A stretch of DNA of 64,000 nt. Origin: Reichenbachiella versicolor (GTDB lineage Bacteria; Bacteroidota; Bacteroidia; Cytophagales; Cyclobacteriaceae). This document shows, one piece after another, positions 1 to 9,474 of the stretch (its first letter is position 1; each line of letters starts with the position of its first letter). The position numbers and the translations under genes were made by a program. The notes below the pieces were generated by a model, which saw nothing but the letters and a program-made list of their open reading frames with translations, did not search any database and was not told the DNA's origin. Location of the stretch: contig NZ_QFZQ01000010.1 in NCBI RefSeq assembly GCF_003171675.1, positions 123,656 through 187,655 of the forward strand, written 5' to 3'.

Positions 1-316
1 TATTGAGTGGGAATACCAGACGTTTGAACGTTTTGGAACTCAAGTCAACAATACATTAGTATCTCTTGGATACAGTAAAGGGTCCAAATTCTCTGCTTCT
101 GTCTTAACAGAATACAGTGATGATGCCAATATCATCGAAGAAAGTCAAGATTTCAAGTTTTGGGTAGGAACTAATGTTAAATGGAAGCCTAGCTTTAAAG
201 ACACTTTCTTACTCTTTGCAGGAACTCGTCGAGGTGGACCAGCATGTACATCTGGTGTATGTTATGAGATTCTAGATTTTGAAGGAGTAGAGTTAAGATA
301 TACTAGAAGATTATGA
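1..316 (+). CDS. C-terminal fragment of a DUF6029-like outer membrane protein
   Basis: The frame is open from the window edge to a TGA at 314-316, giving about 104 residues of a protein that starts upstream. The sequence is rich in alternating hydrophobic/polar stretches and ends in an aromatic/basic beta-strand-like tail (ELRYTRRL), as outer membrane beta-barrels do. The segment G-x-R-R-G-G-P-A-C-x-x-G-V-C resembles the end of DUF6029-type proteins of Bacteroidota, which I recall but could not search. The gene converges on the sugar transferase with no base between the two stop codons, so any terminator must lie inside coding sequence. Function is unknown. Confidence 0.5.
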   Translation, partial: IEWEYQTFERFGTQVNNTLVSLGYSKGSKFSASVLTEYSDDANIIEESQDFKFWVGTNVKWKPSFKDTFLLFAGTRRGGPACTSGVCYEILDFEGVELRYTRRL

Positions 317-1696
317 TTAGTAAGCATTTTCTCTATTAAATAAAATAGACCAGGCAGTTAGAAATACAATTTTAATATCAAACCAAAGACTCCAGTTTTT
401 AACATAGAATCTATCTAGTTTGACCCGACCATACATATCACTAAACCTAGCTGTTTCTCCTCTGTAACCTTTAGCCTGAGCCAATCCTGTTACACCTGGT
501 TTTACTGCATGACGTTGGATAAAACGATCAATTTGTGGAGAAAACTCGTTATTTAATTTTATAGGATGAGGTCTTGGTCCAACAACAGACATATCTCCTA
601 AAAAAACATTTATGAATTGTGGTAACTCATCTAAACTCGTTTTCCTCAAAAATGCTCCAACCTTCGTTACTCTAGCGTCATTCTTTGTTGCTTGCTTTGA
701 ATCTGACTCCTTGTTGACTACCATACTTCGAAACTTCCAACATGGAAAAAATTGATTTGATCTTCCATGCCTATTTTGGACAAAGAAAACAGGACCTGAA
801 GATTCGATTTTTATAATTAAACCAATTAAAGGCACTAACCAAGACAATAAGAAAATCATTACCAAACTTGAGAAAATGATATCAAAAGTCCTTTTAATGA
901 ACCTATTATACATTTGATCCAAAGGAATTGAACTTACATCCAGTACTGGAATACTTCCATATCTTTGAATCTCTAGGCGTCTATTTGATATTTTACTAAA
1001 ATCTGAAAGCAGTTTAATCTTAATTAAATGATTTTCAGCAAAATCAACCAATTTCTTTACGTCCTCATCAAATAGTTTTGGCAAGGCGCAAAAAATTACA
1101 TCAACAGCATTTTCCTTACAATAGTACTCTACATCATCAATTGATCCTGTCACAGCCTCCTGATTAGGATTATGGTCAAAAAAACCTTTGAATATATACC
1201 CTATCTCTGGATTAGAACTAAAGTGTCTCTTAAGACTTCTACCTATTGGTCCAAAACCAACAATGATAACATTTCGAATATTATATCCTTTCGTTCTATA
1301 AAAACGAAGGATATGCATGAATCCAATTCTCCAACTAAGTACAAAGAATGAGAAAATTAAATACGTATAGAAAAGATGCTCTCTGGAATAAAAATAGGCT
1401 CTAGTCGTAGCCCACATAGTGAAAACAACTGCTAGATTGATAGTTAATCCAAGTAGAATCTGTGAAACATAGTCAATTACACTTGTCTCGCGATCTACGT
1501 ATCCTAGTCTTGTAAAAAAGAAGATTGCAACCCAAGCAACATTCAAAAAGCCAAATAGAAATGGATAACTGTCCCCTTGAAACCACCAGGATTCAAAACG
1601 AACATAATTAGCCACAAAAAACCCAATGTTCAAAAACACAAGGTCTAAAAACAAAAATATAGCTGGGAAATATTTTGAAAATCTTCTTTTTTGCAT
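317..1696 (-). CDS. WcaJ-like undecaprenyl-phosphate sugar phosphotransferase (initiating enzyme)
   Basis: This enzyme would transfer a sugar-1-phosphate onto undecaprenyl phosphate at the inner membrane, the first step of repeat-unit assembly. The N-terminal 130 or so residues contain about four hydrophobic helices, followed by a Rossmann-like middle part (IIVGFGPIGRSL) and the bacterial sugar transferase domain in the last 190 residues, with KRTFDI, the WKFRSM segment and the DELPQ and VGPRP motifs. The length of about 460 residues is normal for this polytopic class. I chose ATG 1696; three codons upstream there is only a TTG. It is the last gene of the polysaccharide locus, 34 bp after fcl. 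The transferred sugar cannot be read from the sequence. Confidence 0.9.
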   Translation of the reverse strand: MQKRRFSKYFPAIFLFLDLVFLNIGFFVANYVRFESWWFQGDSYPFLFGFLNVAWVAIFFFTRLGYVDRETSVIDYVSQILLGLTINLAVVFTMWATTRAYFYSREHLFYTYLIFSFFVLSWRIGFMHILRFYRTKGYNIRNVIIVGFGPIGRSLKRHFSSNPEIGYIFKGFFDHNPNQEAVTGSIDDVEYYCKENAVDVIFCALPKLFDEDVKKLVDFAENHLIKIKLLSDFSKISNRRLEIQRYGSIPVLDVSSIPLDQMYNRFIKRTFDIIFSSLVMIFLLSWLVPLIGLIIKIESSGPVFFVQNRHGRSNQFFPCWKFRSMVVNKESDSKQATKNDARVTKVGAFLRKTSLDELPQFINVFLGDMSVVGPRPHPIKLNNEFSPQIDRFIQRHAVKPGVTGLAQAKGYRGETARFSDMYGRVKLDRFYVKNWSLWFDIKIVFLTAWSILFNRENAY

Positions 1697-1730
1697 GTCA
1701 AGCAATCCGATTGGCGAATTTACTTATTTA

Positions 1731-2660
1731 TCACCAATCAGATTTATCTACTTCTGCGTAAACTTTCTTGATTCCCTCTTTTAAAGAAATCTTAGCTTTC
1801 CAACCTAGTTGGTTGATTCTTTCACTACTCATTAATTTCCTAGGCGTCCCATCTGGCTTAGAGGCATCAAATTTTAACTGCCCATCAAATTCAATCACTT
1901 CTTTAACTGTTTCTGCTAATTCTCGAATTGTTAGGTCTTTTCCATACCCTACATTCACAGTCTGTTTATCAGAGTAATTTTTCATCAAAAAGAAACAAGC
2001 TTCAGCTAAATCATCAACATATAAAAACTCTCTTAATACCGTTCCAGTCCCCCATACCTCAACTTCTGGCTTATCTTCAACTTTAGCAACATGGAATTTT
2101 CTAATCAATGCTGGAAGAACGTGTGAATTCTTAAGATCATAATTGTCATTAGGCCCATAAAGATTGGTTGGCATAGCACTGATAAAATCGGAGCCATATT
2201 GATCTCGATATGTTTCACAAAGTTTAATACCAGCAATTTTAGCGATAGCGTATGGCTCATTTGTATATTCCAACGGTCCTGTCAAAAGACTATCCTCATG
2301 AATTGGCTGCTCCGCCAGCTTAGGATATATACACGAACTACCCAAGAATAACATCTTTTTCACTTCATGTACATAACAAGCGTGAATAACGTTCGATTCA
2401 ATCATCAAATTATCATATAGAAATTGTGCCCTATAAGTATTGTTAGCAACAATGCCTCCGACCTTAGCAGCTGCCATAAAAACATAATCAGGTTTTTCGG
2501 CAGCAAAGAAATCATCTACGGCTTTCTGATTGGTCAAATCAAGCTCTGAGGAGCTTTTGAAAACAATATTAGTGAACCCTTTATTTTTTAGGCTTCTGAC
2601 AATCGCAGAACCTACCATTCCTCGATGACCTGCAACGTATATCTTAGAATCTAAATCCAT
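1731..2660 (-). CDS. fcl: GDP-L-fucose synthase
   Basis: This enzyme epimerises and reduces GDP-4-keto-6-deoxy-D-mannose to GDP-L-fucose with NADPH in the cytoplasm. The 309-residue protein has the SDR nucleotide-binding motif near the N-terminus ([10 protein letters not shown]), the SSCIYP segment and the catalytic YAIAK. The length is typical. It follows gmd by one base, so the two enzymes that convert GDP-mannose to GDP-fucose form a translationally close pair. The pair implies that the polysaccharide made by this locus contains fucose or a derivative (inference). The start ATG 2660 aligns with the family N-terminus. Confidence 0.96.
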   Translation of the reverse strand: MDLDSKIYVAGHRGMVGSAIVRSLKNKGFTNIVFKSSSELDLTNQKAVDDFFAAEKPDYVFMAAAKVGGIVANNTYRAQFLYDNLMIESNVIHACYVHEVKKMLFLGSSCIYPKLAEQPIHEDSLLTGPLEYTNEPYAIAKIAGIKLCETYRDQYGSDFISAMPTNLYGPNDNYDLKNSHVLPALIRKFHVAKVEDKPEVEVWGTGTVLREFLYVDDLAEACFFLMKNYSDKQTVNVGYGKDLTIRELAETVKEVIEFDGQLKFDASKPDGTPRKLMSSERINQLGWKAKISLKEGIKKVYAEVDKSDW

Positions 2661-2661
2661 T

Positions 2662-3774
2662 TTATTCCGCTTGTTTTAAGATATTATGACCACCATCAAG
2701 CAAATACTTGTCCTTTTCAAAAATTTGTAGATCTGAATTCATCATTTCTCTAACAAGCCCCTTTAGATCATATTCTGGTTTCCACCCTAATTTTGTATTA
2801 GCCTTATTAGGGTCTCCTATTAAAAGATCAACCTCAGTAGGCCTAAAATATTTTGGATCAATCCGCACAACTTCCTGACCAATTTTGAAGGCAAATTCTT
2901 CATTAGAAGAGCTCTTTACAGTAGCTACTTCATCAATACCTTCACCTTTGAATTCTAGCTCAACCCCTACATGGGCAAATGCCATCTTTATAAAATCTCG
3001 AATAGTAGTAGTAACGCCGGTAGCTAAAACAAAGTCCTCAGGCTTATCTTGCTGAAGCATTAACCACATACCCTTCACGTAATCTTTTGCATGTCCCCAA
3101 TCACGCTTAGAATTTAGATTACCCATGTATGTACACTCTTGAAGACCCAGGGCCATTTTAGCGACTGCTCTTGTGATTTTTCTAGTAACGAAAGTTTCTC
3201 CCCTCAATGGTGACTCGTGGTTAAACAGAATACCATTACACGCATACATATCATACGCCTCACGATAATTAACGGTAATCCAATATCCATACATTTTTGC
3301 AACTGCGTAAGGAGATCTTGGATAGAAAGGAGTGGTCTCCTTTTGAGGAACTTCCTGCACCAAACCATAGAGTTCAGACGTTGATGCTTGGTAAATTCTG
3401 GTTTTCTCAGTCAAACCTAAAAGACGAACTGCCTCCAGCAACCTCAAAGTACCAATTCCATCAACATTAGCTACATACTCAGGCGTATCGAAACTCACCC
3501 TTACATGAGACATTGCTCCAAGGTTGTATATTTCGTCAGGTTGAATCTCCTGAATCAGCCTTGTTAAATTCATTGAGTCTGTCAAATCTCCGTAATGGAG
3601 AAACAATTTTGTCCCATCCTTGTGTGGATCTTGGTAAAGGTGGTCAATTCTGTCAGTATTGAATAAGGATGATCTTCTTTTTATACCGTGTACTTCGTAG
3701 CCTTTCTCGAGTAACAATTCTGCTAGATACGCTCCATCCTGCCCAGTAATACCTGTTATTAATGCTTTTTTCAA
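2662..3774 (-). CDS. gmd: GDP-mannose 4,6-dehydratase
   Basis: It converts GDP-D-mannose to GDP-4-keto-6-deoxy-D-mannose, feeding fcl. The protein has 370 residues, with the NADP-binding [10 protein letters not shown] at residues 8-17, the GDLTDS segment, the STSELYG motif and the SPYAVAK catalytic Tyr-Lys pair. All diagnostic Gmd motifs are present. The start is a TTG at 3772-3774 (MKKALITG); no in-frame ATG precedes it before a stop and the family N-terminus begins here, so a non-ATG start is likely. It lies 55 bp downstream of a glycosyltransferase gene and one base upstream of fcl. Confidence 0.96.
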   Translation of the reverse strand: MKKALITGITGQDGAYLAELLLEKGYEVHGIKRRSSLFNTDRIDHLYQDPHKDGTKLFLHYGDLTDSMNLTRLIQEIQPDEIYNLGAMSHVRVSFDTPEYVANVDGIGTLRLLEAVRLLGLTEKTRIYQASTSELYGLVQEVPQKETTPFYPRSPYAVAKMYGYWITVNYREAYDMYACNGILFNHESPLRGETFVTRKITRAVAKMALGLQECTYMGNLNSKRDWGHAKDYVKGMWLMLQQDKPEDFVLATGVTTTIRDFIKMAFAHVGVELEFKGEGIDEVATVKSSSNEEFAFKIGQEVVRIDPKYFRPTEVDLLIGDPNKANTKLGWKPEYDLKGLVREMMNSDLQIFEKDKYLLDGGHNILKQAE

Positions 3775-3829
3775 TTTTTATTAATTATGATCGATCAAAA
3801 TACTGATTCGGACAAATAGAATGTACACG

Positions 3830-4609
3830 TTAACTGAATTTCAGAAAAATATATTTCCCGACTTCAATAAAGGCTCTTACAAACTTATAGCACATCAAAT
3901 TCATCTTACTCCTCCCTCCATACTTATCAACAAGTCTCCACCAAACTAGAATACCTTTAAACCTACTTTTACTTATAGATCGTTTATGAAGTAAAAATGT
4001 GACAAGCGTCTCATCCAATAGACTCACTTTATTTTCTGTGTTAAGAAACTTCAAAAAAAAATCAATATCGATTTTAATTCGCAAATTAACATCATAACCA
4101 CCAATTTCTATTGCTTTAGATTTAAGAAATGTTGTTCCCGAATGTTTGAACGGAACCCTAGGTCTTAAAAAAATTGCATTAATCATTTGCTGATTGGAGA
4201 TATATTTTGGATAGTTAGAGACTCTTACACGTTGATTAAATACTTCTCGGTTATTTACATAAACCAAGTCTGACTTTTCTCTCGATAAGTGTAAATCTAG
4301 TCTTAAAAGAGTATTAACATCAAGTGTATCATCTGAATCCAGAATCACAATGTACTGACCATTCGCACTTAAAAGTCCATTTTGCCTAGCAACCGCCACT
4401 CCTTGATTCCGTTGATATACCGCTCTGAGTCTTTGTTCATGGGATTCTAGCTCTTTAATGTAATTAACCGTTTCCTGCTCTGATCCATCATCAACGATAA
4501 GTACTTCATAGTCTTCAAAATCTTGCGACAAGGAACTTTTCAATGATGCCTTAAGCAATTCCAACCTGTTGTAAGAAGCAAGCAAGATTGTAAACTTTGG
4601 GTTATTCAT
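3830..4609 (-). CDS. Family 2 glycosyltransferase
   Basis: The 259-residue protein has a GT-A fold signature: an N-terminal TILLASYNR strand, IVDDGS around residue 40 and the ILDSDD (DxD-like) metal/nucleotide-sugar motif around residue 93. It presumably adds one sugar to the lipid-linked repeat unit on the cytoplasmic face. Its ATG overlaps the stop of the upstream GT4 gene by 4 bp, which suggests translational coupling. A run of nine T on the coding strand (4053-4061) lies in the codons for Asp-Phe-Phe-Leu and could be slippage-prone. Donor and acceptor are unknown. Confidence 0.88.
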   Translation of the reverse strand: MNNPKFTILLASYNRLELLKASLKSSLSQDFEDYEVLIVDDGSEQETVNYIKELESHEQRLRAVYQRNQGVAVARQNGLLSANGQYIVILDSDDTLDVNTLLRLDLHLSREKSDLVYVNNREVFNQRVRVSNYPKYISNQQMINAIFLRPRVPFKHSGTTFLKSKAIEIGGYDVNLRIKIDIDFFLKFLNTENKVSLLDETLVTFLLHKRSISKSRFKGILVWWRLVDKYGGRSKMNLMCYKFVRAFIEVGKYIFLKFS

Positions 4610-5700
4610 GCCTTAATGATTTTGTCTTTCAAAACTACTGCAATGTCTTTTGCAACAGCATTCGAATCATACTTCTTAGCTGTCAAAAAGGCATTCTCTG
4701 CCAATTTTATCTTTTGATCCTGTCCCAACTCTTCAAATTTTTCAATGCATGCCCTGAGTGATTCAACATCTTTAGGTTCACAGAAGTAGCCATTTACTCC
4801 TTCAATTAAATAATCTCTCAATCCTCCAATATTGGAACCTATTAGGGGTATCCCACAAGCCATAGCCTCTATTCCAACCAAGCCTAAGCTTTCGGACAAT
4901 CTATAAGTAGGAAAAACAAATACATCCAAATTTTGGAAGAAAGATGGCATCTCATCTGGTGATAACGAGCCAATAAATTCGACTTGGGAAGCCAATCCCA
5001 ATTCATCGATCAACGCAATACAATCTTGATCATGTTTGCCAGAACCGGCAATACTCAATTTATAAGACCCTTTATTGTGTACGTTAGCAAATGCTTTTAG
5101 TAAAACTTCCCAGCCCTTTCCAAAGTCAATTCTACCTGCATAGCCAATATGGGTCAATGATCTTTTTTCGCTCTCCTTTGGAAAGAACTTTGATCTATCA
5201 ACTCCACCTGAAGGGTAAACGATGATATTTTTAGAATCAAACTTTGGGTACTTTTCCTGAATCACCTGCTTAAAATAGGTAGAGGGCACAACCACTAAAG
5301 AAGCAGAATTCAACACTCCTCTAGTAATTTCGATTAGAATGCTTGCTATCCATTTTTCAGGAAAGACATCACTTCCATGTGCGTTAAGAAACAAAGGCTT
5401 CCGAAGGAAAAATTTAAGCAAAACAAACGGAATCAGCGAGTGATTAATATAATGAAGGTATATAAAATCGTACTTACCCTGGACTACCTTGATGATAGTT
5501 TCGACATAAAATTTAAAATAGAAAACCAGTTTCAAAATTTTATGATCTGTATATGACAACACACACTTTTGATCAAAGTTTACATTATGTTCTTCGAGTT
5601 GCTCAACGAATCTTCTGACAAAAATGCCTCGATAAGGATAATTTTTGCTTGGGTAGATATTTGAAATCAGCAGTCCTTTAATCGATTTTTTTTTCTCCAT
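4606..5700 (-). CDS. Family 4 glycosyltransferase (GT-B fold)
   Basis: The 364-residue protein has the two-domain GT-B layout. The C-terminal half shows IGYAGRIDFGKGWEVL, GSGKHD, FVFPTYRLSESLGLVGIEAMACGIP and the E-x7-E donor-binding pattern of GT4 retaining enzymes. It likely adds a sugar to the growing repeat unit. The start ATG 5700 overlaps the polymerase gene by 23 bp. A run of nine A directly after the second codon (5686-5694) encodes three consecutive Lys and is a candidate slippage site that would knock the gene out of frame at once. The substrate cannot be told from the sequence. Confidence 0.9.
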   Translation of the reverse strand: MEKKKSIKGLLISNIYPSKNYPYRGIFVRRFVEQLEEHNVNFDQKCVLSYTDHKILKLVFYFKFYVETIIKVVQGKYDFIYLHYINHSLIPFVLLKFFLRKPLFLNAHGSDVFPEKWIASILIEITRGVLNSASLVVVPSTYFKQVIQEKYPKFDSKNIIVYPSGGVDRSKFFPKESEKRSLTHIGYAGRIDFGKGWEVLLKAFANVHNKGSYKLSIAGSGKHDQDCIALIDELGLASQVEFIGSLSPDEMPSFFQNLDVFVFPTYRLSESLGLVGIEAMACGIPLIGSNIGGLRDYLIEGVNGYFCEPKDVESLRACIEKFEELGQDQKIKLAENAFLTAKKYDSNAVAKDIAVVLKDKIIKA

Positions 5701-6928
5701 CTTGTTTGTATGATATTAAAGAATTCGATAGACCAATAAACACCCCTAGCATACCAGAATACATAATGTGACCGCCAGTAAACGAGGCAAAAACAAGCAA
5801 TAGATTGGTAGCAAAAACCACCGCCCCGTAATCAGCGTGTTTTCTATACCCTACATAAGATTTAATGGTCAGGTAAGCCCAGAAACCAAAGTTTATTAAA
5901 ACTCCGATAAGGCCGTAGTAAAGTAAAAAATCGAAAAAATCTATCTCAACAGTATTTCTGAGTCCGTAGAAGGGAACGCTAAAGATTTCTGACAATCTAC
6001 CCATCCCTATCCCAAACATCATCTCTAAAAATGAGAAAGTATTCATGTATAAATCGAGACCTATTTTCGCATATATATTTCTTCCTGACATTATAAACGT
6101 CAGTAAATCCTTATTACTATAGAAATGAATCAACCTATTAATTAAACCTGATTGTTCAATTCCAACCTTCACTAGAAAAAAAAGCATTGGACTGACCACC
6201 AAGAGTATTAGTCCATACTTAAATATAAATATGTTGTTAGATTTTTTACGAGAATGCAAAAAGTAGAGGTATAAAATCAAAATAACCGTTCCCAAAATAG
6301 CCACTTTGGTTGCTTTTACCATTGCTAATATCAATACCAAGAAGGAGACAAGTAGATAGGTCTTTTTCTTCTTAATGGAAAAGAAGAGTATAAAACCGCT
6401 TAGGATTAACTGAACGCCAGAAACTTCATTACCTGAAAAGAAGAAACCTACGGAACCTATCGTTCCGCCGTACTGTGCATAGCCGAAGCCTAGAACACCG
6501 AGCAACAGATTAATGATTAAGACAACAAAATTTGTTTTAATAATTGTCTTGACTTTTCCGATAAAATTATCCCCCTCACGCTCGACTAACTTTTTGAAGT
6601 ACACATAACTTAATGGGATAAAAATGACCTTTGAAGCAAATACCATTTCTTCCTTGAGGTAGGACAAGTTAGAAGTTACAAAAAAGCCCATCATGCTATG
6701 CACAAATGCAAACACAATGGCTGCAAAAATGCAAAGTGCCTCTACTTTGCCAAGCTCAATAACTCTGAGAAATAGTAGTAAAAACAACAGGAGCTTAAAG
6801 ATTTCCGCAGCACCTGTGGTCACACCTTTGTGAAGAAAAAAACCATTGGCGGCATCAACCAATAAAAACGCCAATAGCATTAGATAAATAAACTTATCCA
6901 TCAGATCCGATATGACCTTGCTTCTCAC
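5678..6928 (-). CDS. Wzy-like O-antigen/exopolysaccharide polymerase
   Basis: The 416-residue protein is almost wholly hydrophobic, with roughly ten to twelve predicted membrane helices and a larger soluble loop in the second half (around SGRNIYAKIGLDLYMN), the usual look of Wzy/WaaL-type polymerases and ligases. These families have little conserved sequence, so the call rests on topology and on its place among glycosyltransferases. It would join repeat units in the periplasm. The start used is GTG 6928, which overlaps the TGA of the upstream gene by 4 bp; ATG 6901 is the alternative. A ligase role cannot be excluded. Confidence 0.78.
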   Translation of the reverse strand: MRSKVISDLMDKFIYLMLLAFLLVDAANGFFLHKGVTTGAAEIFKLLLFLLLFLRVIELGKVEALCIFAAIVFAFVHSMMGFFVTSNLSYLKEEMVFASKVIFIPLSYVYFKKLVEREGDNFIGKVKTIIKTNFVVLIINLLLGVLGFGYAQYGGTIGSVGFFFSGNEVSGVQLILSGFILFFSIKKKKTYLLVSFLVLILAMVKATKVAILGTVILILYLYFLHSRKKSNNIFIFKYGLILLVVSPMLFFLVKVGIEQSGLINRLIHFYSNKDLLTFIMSGRNIYAKIGLDLYMNTFSFLEMMFGIGMGRLSEIFSVPFYGLRNTVEIDFFDFLLYYGLIGVLINFGFWAYLTIKSYVGYRKHADYGAVVFATNLLLVFASFTGGHIMYSGMLGVFIGLSNSLISYKQDGEKKID

Positions 6929-7728
6929 TTGCCTAATTTCAACTTTAGTTTCCTGTAAGAATTTAGCAACCTGCCTCCAATAAGTCTTTTCAACAACTTG
7001 TACTTCAAATAATATAATGGATAAGTCAAAGCCATCTTAGCTTTTACGGGCCAACTGAAGTACTTTTTTGCAATTTCCCAGTGCTCTCTCAGTGATACAT
7101 CTTTATTCATGACCGAAAAACCTATCATATCATATCGCACAACAAATTCGTCTACAAACTGATAATTGGTGTCCTGATTTTTGAGATGAAAATATCTTAC
7201 TAACCACTCGTGATCACTTTTTATTCTCAATTGCTCATCATAGTTACCTATCTCTTGAAAAGCAGTATCATGATAGAGAATTGCTTGATGGCATATAGGC
7301 ATCTTCTTGTTCAGCTCTTGTGGAACAAGCTCTTTTCCAAATTCCAATTCGATTCCACTTGTTTCATCTTCTAATACAGCCTTGCCATAGATAAAGTCCC
7401 ATTGATGATTATTGGCCACCGAAATTAGTTTTTCCAAGCTTTGATCAGAGTAAAAGATATCTCCTGCATTTAGAAAAAGGAGGTAATCACCTGAAGAGAG
7501 GACAATACCCTTGTTCATAGCGTTATATATTCCACTATCTTTTTCAGAGATAAATTTTGATATTGAATCGGAATATTTACTTAATACTTCAAGTGTACCA
7601 TCGTTAGACGCACCATCTACTACGATATACTCTAAATTTTGAAATGATTGGCTTAAGACACTTTGAATCGTTTTCTCAATTACGTCTGCACCATTGTAGA
7701 CTACGGTGATTACTGATACTTTCAACAT
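6925..7728 (-). CDS. Family 2 glycosyltransferase (WcaA/PglA-like)
   Basis: The protein begins SVITVVYNGADVIEKTIQSV and carries VDGASNDGT and the SGDYLLFLNAGD motif, the variant of the DxD region common in a GT2 subgroup of capsule and colanic-acid-type loci. I chose ATG 7728 (MLKVSVIT) because it matches the family start; an upstream ATG at 7746 would overlap the methyltransferase gene by 25 bp instead of 7. It ends overlapping the GTG of the polymerase gene. The sugar donor is unknown. Confidence 0.88.
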   Translation of the reverse strand: MLKVSVITVVYNGADVIEKTIQSVLSQSFQNLEYIVVDGASNDGTLEVLSKYSDSISKFISEKDSGIYNAMNKGIVLSSGDYLLFLNAGDIFYSDQSLEKLISVANNHQWDFIYGKAVLEDETSGIELEFGKELVPQELNKKMPICHQAILYHDTAFQEIGNYDEQLRIKSDHEWLVRYFHLKNQDTNYQFVDEFVVRYDMIGFSVMNKDVSLREHWEIAKKYFSWPVKAKMALTYPLYYLKYKLLKRLIGGRLLNSYRKLKLKLGK

Positions 7729-8444
7729 TTTCGCACGACTAAACAATACCCTAACGGAAACTTTTTCTTGGTTAAATCTCGTAGCTTGGAATAAAACGGC
7801 ACATATTCGATTGCATTAGAAGTCATCATGAGCATCTTGGCTAAAAATTTACTTCTAAACAATGTCTTATTGATCAAATCAAGAAATATGTCATTTAATC
7901 CACCATACTCTACCAATTCTTCGACTTTTAAACCACTTGATTCGGTTAACCCGATCAAAGAAAACTTGGTATAGCGAAAAAAATCATGTGGTTCTTCGTG
8001 TAGCCAGTAGTAAAATGGAACGGAGATAATGACAACTCCTTGATCATTTAAAATTCTATTTAACTCTGCTAGCAAAGCCCTTGGCTCAAAAATGTGCTCT
8101 AAGACATCTGTCAAAATCACCGTATCAAAAGATGAAGACTCAAATGGCAAAGGCTGATTCAAATCTGCAAACGTATCTATATGAATGTTGTCATGCTTAC
8201 TGCTCTCCCAATCTGTACAAACTATCGAATCTGCATTCTCCTTGTACATCGGAAAATATGGAACAGTGCCACAGCCACAGTCCAACAACTTCCCATTTGA
8301 ATACTTTCTAATCAGTCTATCATAATCTCTCAGTTGTCTGCCAAGCATAATAACAGACCCTGGGTTAACATATTCTATGTTAGGCAAAGCCTTTCCTCTC
8401 CGGTATCTAACCTTGGTTTCAACCCATTTTTCGGTGTCTTTCAT
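7722..8444 (-). CDS. Class I SAM-dependent methyltransferase
   Basis: The 240-residue protein contains motif I as LLDCGCGTVPYFP, an acidic residue after the second strand (CTDWES), the FDTVILTDVLEHI segment and the post-motif VVIISVPFYYWLHEEPHDFFRYT, all typical of Methyltransf_11 enzymes. Set between glycosyltransferase genes and overlapping both neighbours by a few bases, it probably methylates a sugar of the polysaccharide (inference), although methylation of another small molecule is possible. Confidence 0.85.
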   Translation of the reverse strand: MKDTEKWVETKVRYRRGKALPNIEYVNPGSVIMLGRQLRDYDRLIRKYSNGKLLDCGCGTVPYFPMYKENADSIVCTDWESSKHDNIHIDTFADLNQPLPFESSSFDTVILTDVLEHIFEPRALLAELNRILNDQGVVIISVPFYYWLHEEPHDFFRYTKFSLIGLTESSGLKVEELVEYGGLNDIFLDLINKTLFRSKFLAKMLMMTSNAIEYVPFYSKLRDLTKKKFPLGYCLVVRKC

Positions 8445-9391
8445 AATTTTAAAGAAGGTTTCTTTACGGCATAAACTTGTTTGCCTTTAAACTTCCAATT
8501 CACAAGATGCAACCCAAATACAATCAACATCGAAATTTGCGAGCGAACTTTTGTTTTCCTAAAAACTTCAAAGTAAATGGTCAGTGCCTTAAAAAACCTC
8601 TTCTGAAACAGAAATTGCCTAAAAAAACGCATTCTCTCAGTGAGCATATATGCAGACTTAAATCTTTCAAAAAACTCATCTGAATACATCATTACCAAAT
8701 CTTCCTTCCAAATCTCTAATGAGGATTTTATTCCATTTAGCCTTTTTTGATAATTAGTCGTGATTCTATCTTGGCTTTGATCATTGTTGGGTAAAGATAA
8801 GCAGTCCTTCAGAGAGCTAATATAAATTCCCTTTTTGGCCAATCTAATCCATAAATCGTGATCAACTCCACTTCTTACTTGCTCATTGTATCCATTTATG
8901 GATTTGAGCATCTCGGTATGATAAAATTGCCCAGCAACTGGCGGGGCATAGCCCTTCGCAATAATTTCTTTCAACGTCCCATTTAGCTCCGAGGAAACAT
9001 GCATTGTTCTACCTAAGTCGTCTTCGATGATCGTCCCACAGCAGAAACAATAGGTATCATCAAAGTCTGATACGAAGTTCATGAACTTTTTTAAATAATC
9101 CTCATCCCATGCATCATCGTCGTCGACAAAAGTATAATACTTGCCATTGGCATTATCAATAGCAGTGTTTCTTGAAGCAGACAACCCTTTATTAAATTCA
9201 TGATGAAAGACCCTTATCCTTTCATCCAGGTCTGAAATCTCATCAAGTTCTTGTTTTGTACCATCCACAGAACAATCGTTAACAATGATCAATTCAAAGT
9301 TCTGATACGTTTGCTTCAATATGTTTTCTACTGCTGGTCTTATTAAAGACTCCCTGTTGAAAGTCGTAATACATACTGTGACTAGTTCCAT
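8441..9391 (-). CDS. Family 2 glycosyltransferase with DDDD motif
   Basis: The 316-residue protein opens with VTVCITTFNRESLIRPAVENIL, has IVNDCSVDGT around residue 38 and FVDDDDAW around residue 92, so the nucleotide-sugar/metal-binding DxD is intact. The C-terminal 100 residues are basic and may sit on the membrane. The ATG follows an 83-bp gap and the stop overlaps the methyltransferase ATG by 4 bp. The specific linkage is not predictable. Confidence 0.88.
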   Translation of the reverse strand: MELVTVCITTFNRESLIRPAVENILKQTYQNFELIIVNDCSVDGTKQELDEISDLDERIRVFHHEFNKGLSASRNTAIDNANGKYYTFVDDDDAWDEDYLKKFMNFVSDFDDTYCFCCGTIIEDDLGRTMHVSSELNGTLKEIIAKGYAPPVAGQFYHTEMLKSINGYNEQVRSGVDHDLWIRLAKKGIYISSLKDCLSLPNNDQSQDRITTNYQKRLNGIKSSLEIWKEDLVMMYSDEFFERFKSAYMLTERMRFFRQFLFQKRFFKALTIYFEVFRKTKVRSQISMLIVFGLHLVNWKFKGKQVYAVKKPSLKL

Positions 9392-9474
9392 CTTTATCGT
9401 TAATTAAGGACATTAAGTTGGTTGCTGGCTTGCAAAAAAATATCCCAAACCACCTGCAGAGTGCTATTGAAAAT

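Noticed and set aside
1706..1745. Possible hairpin between fcl and the sugar transferase gene
   Set aside because: The arms ATTGG and CCAAT are short and no T tract follows; the genes probably share one transcript.
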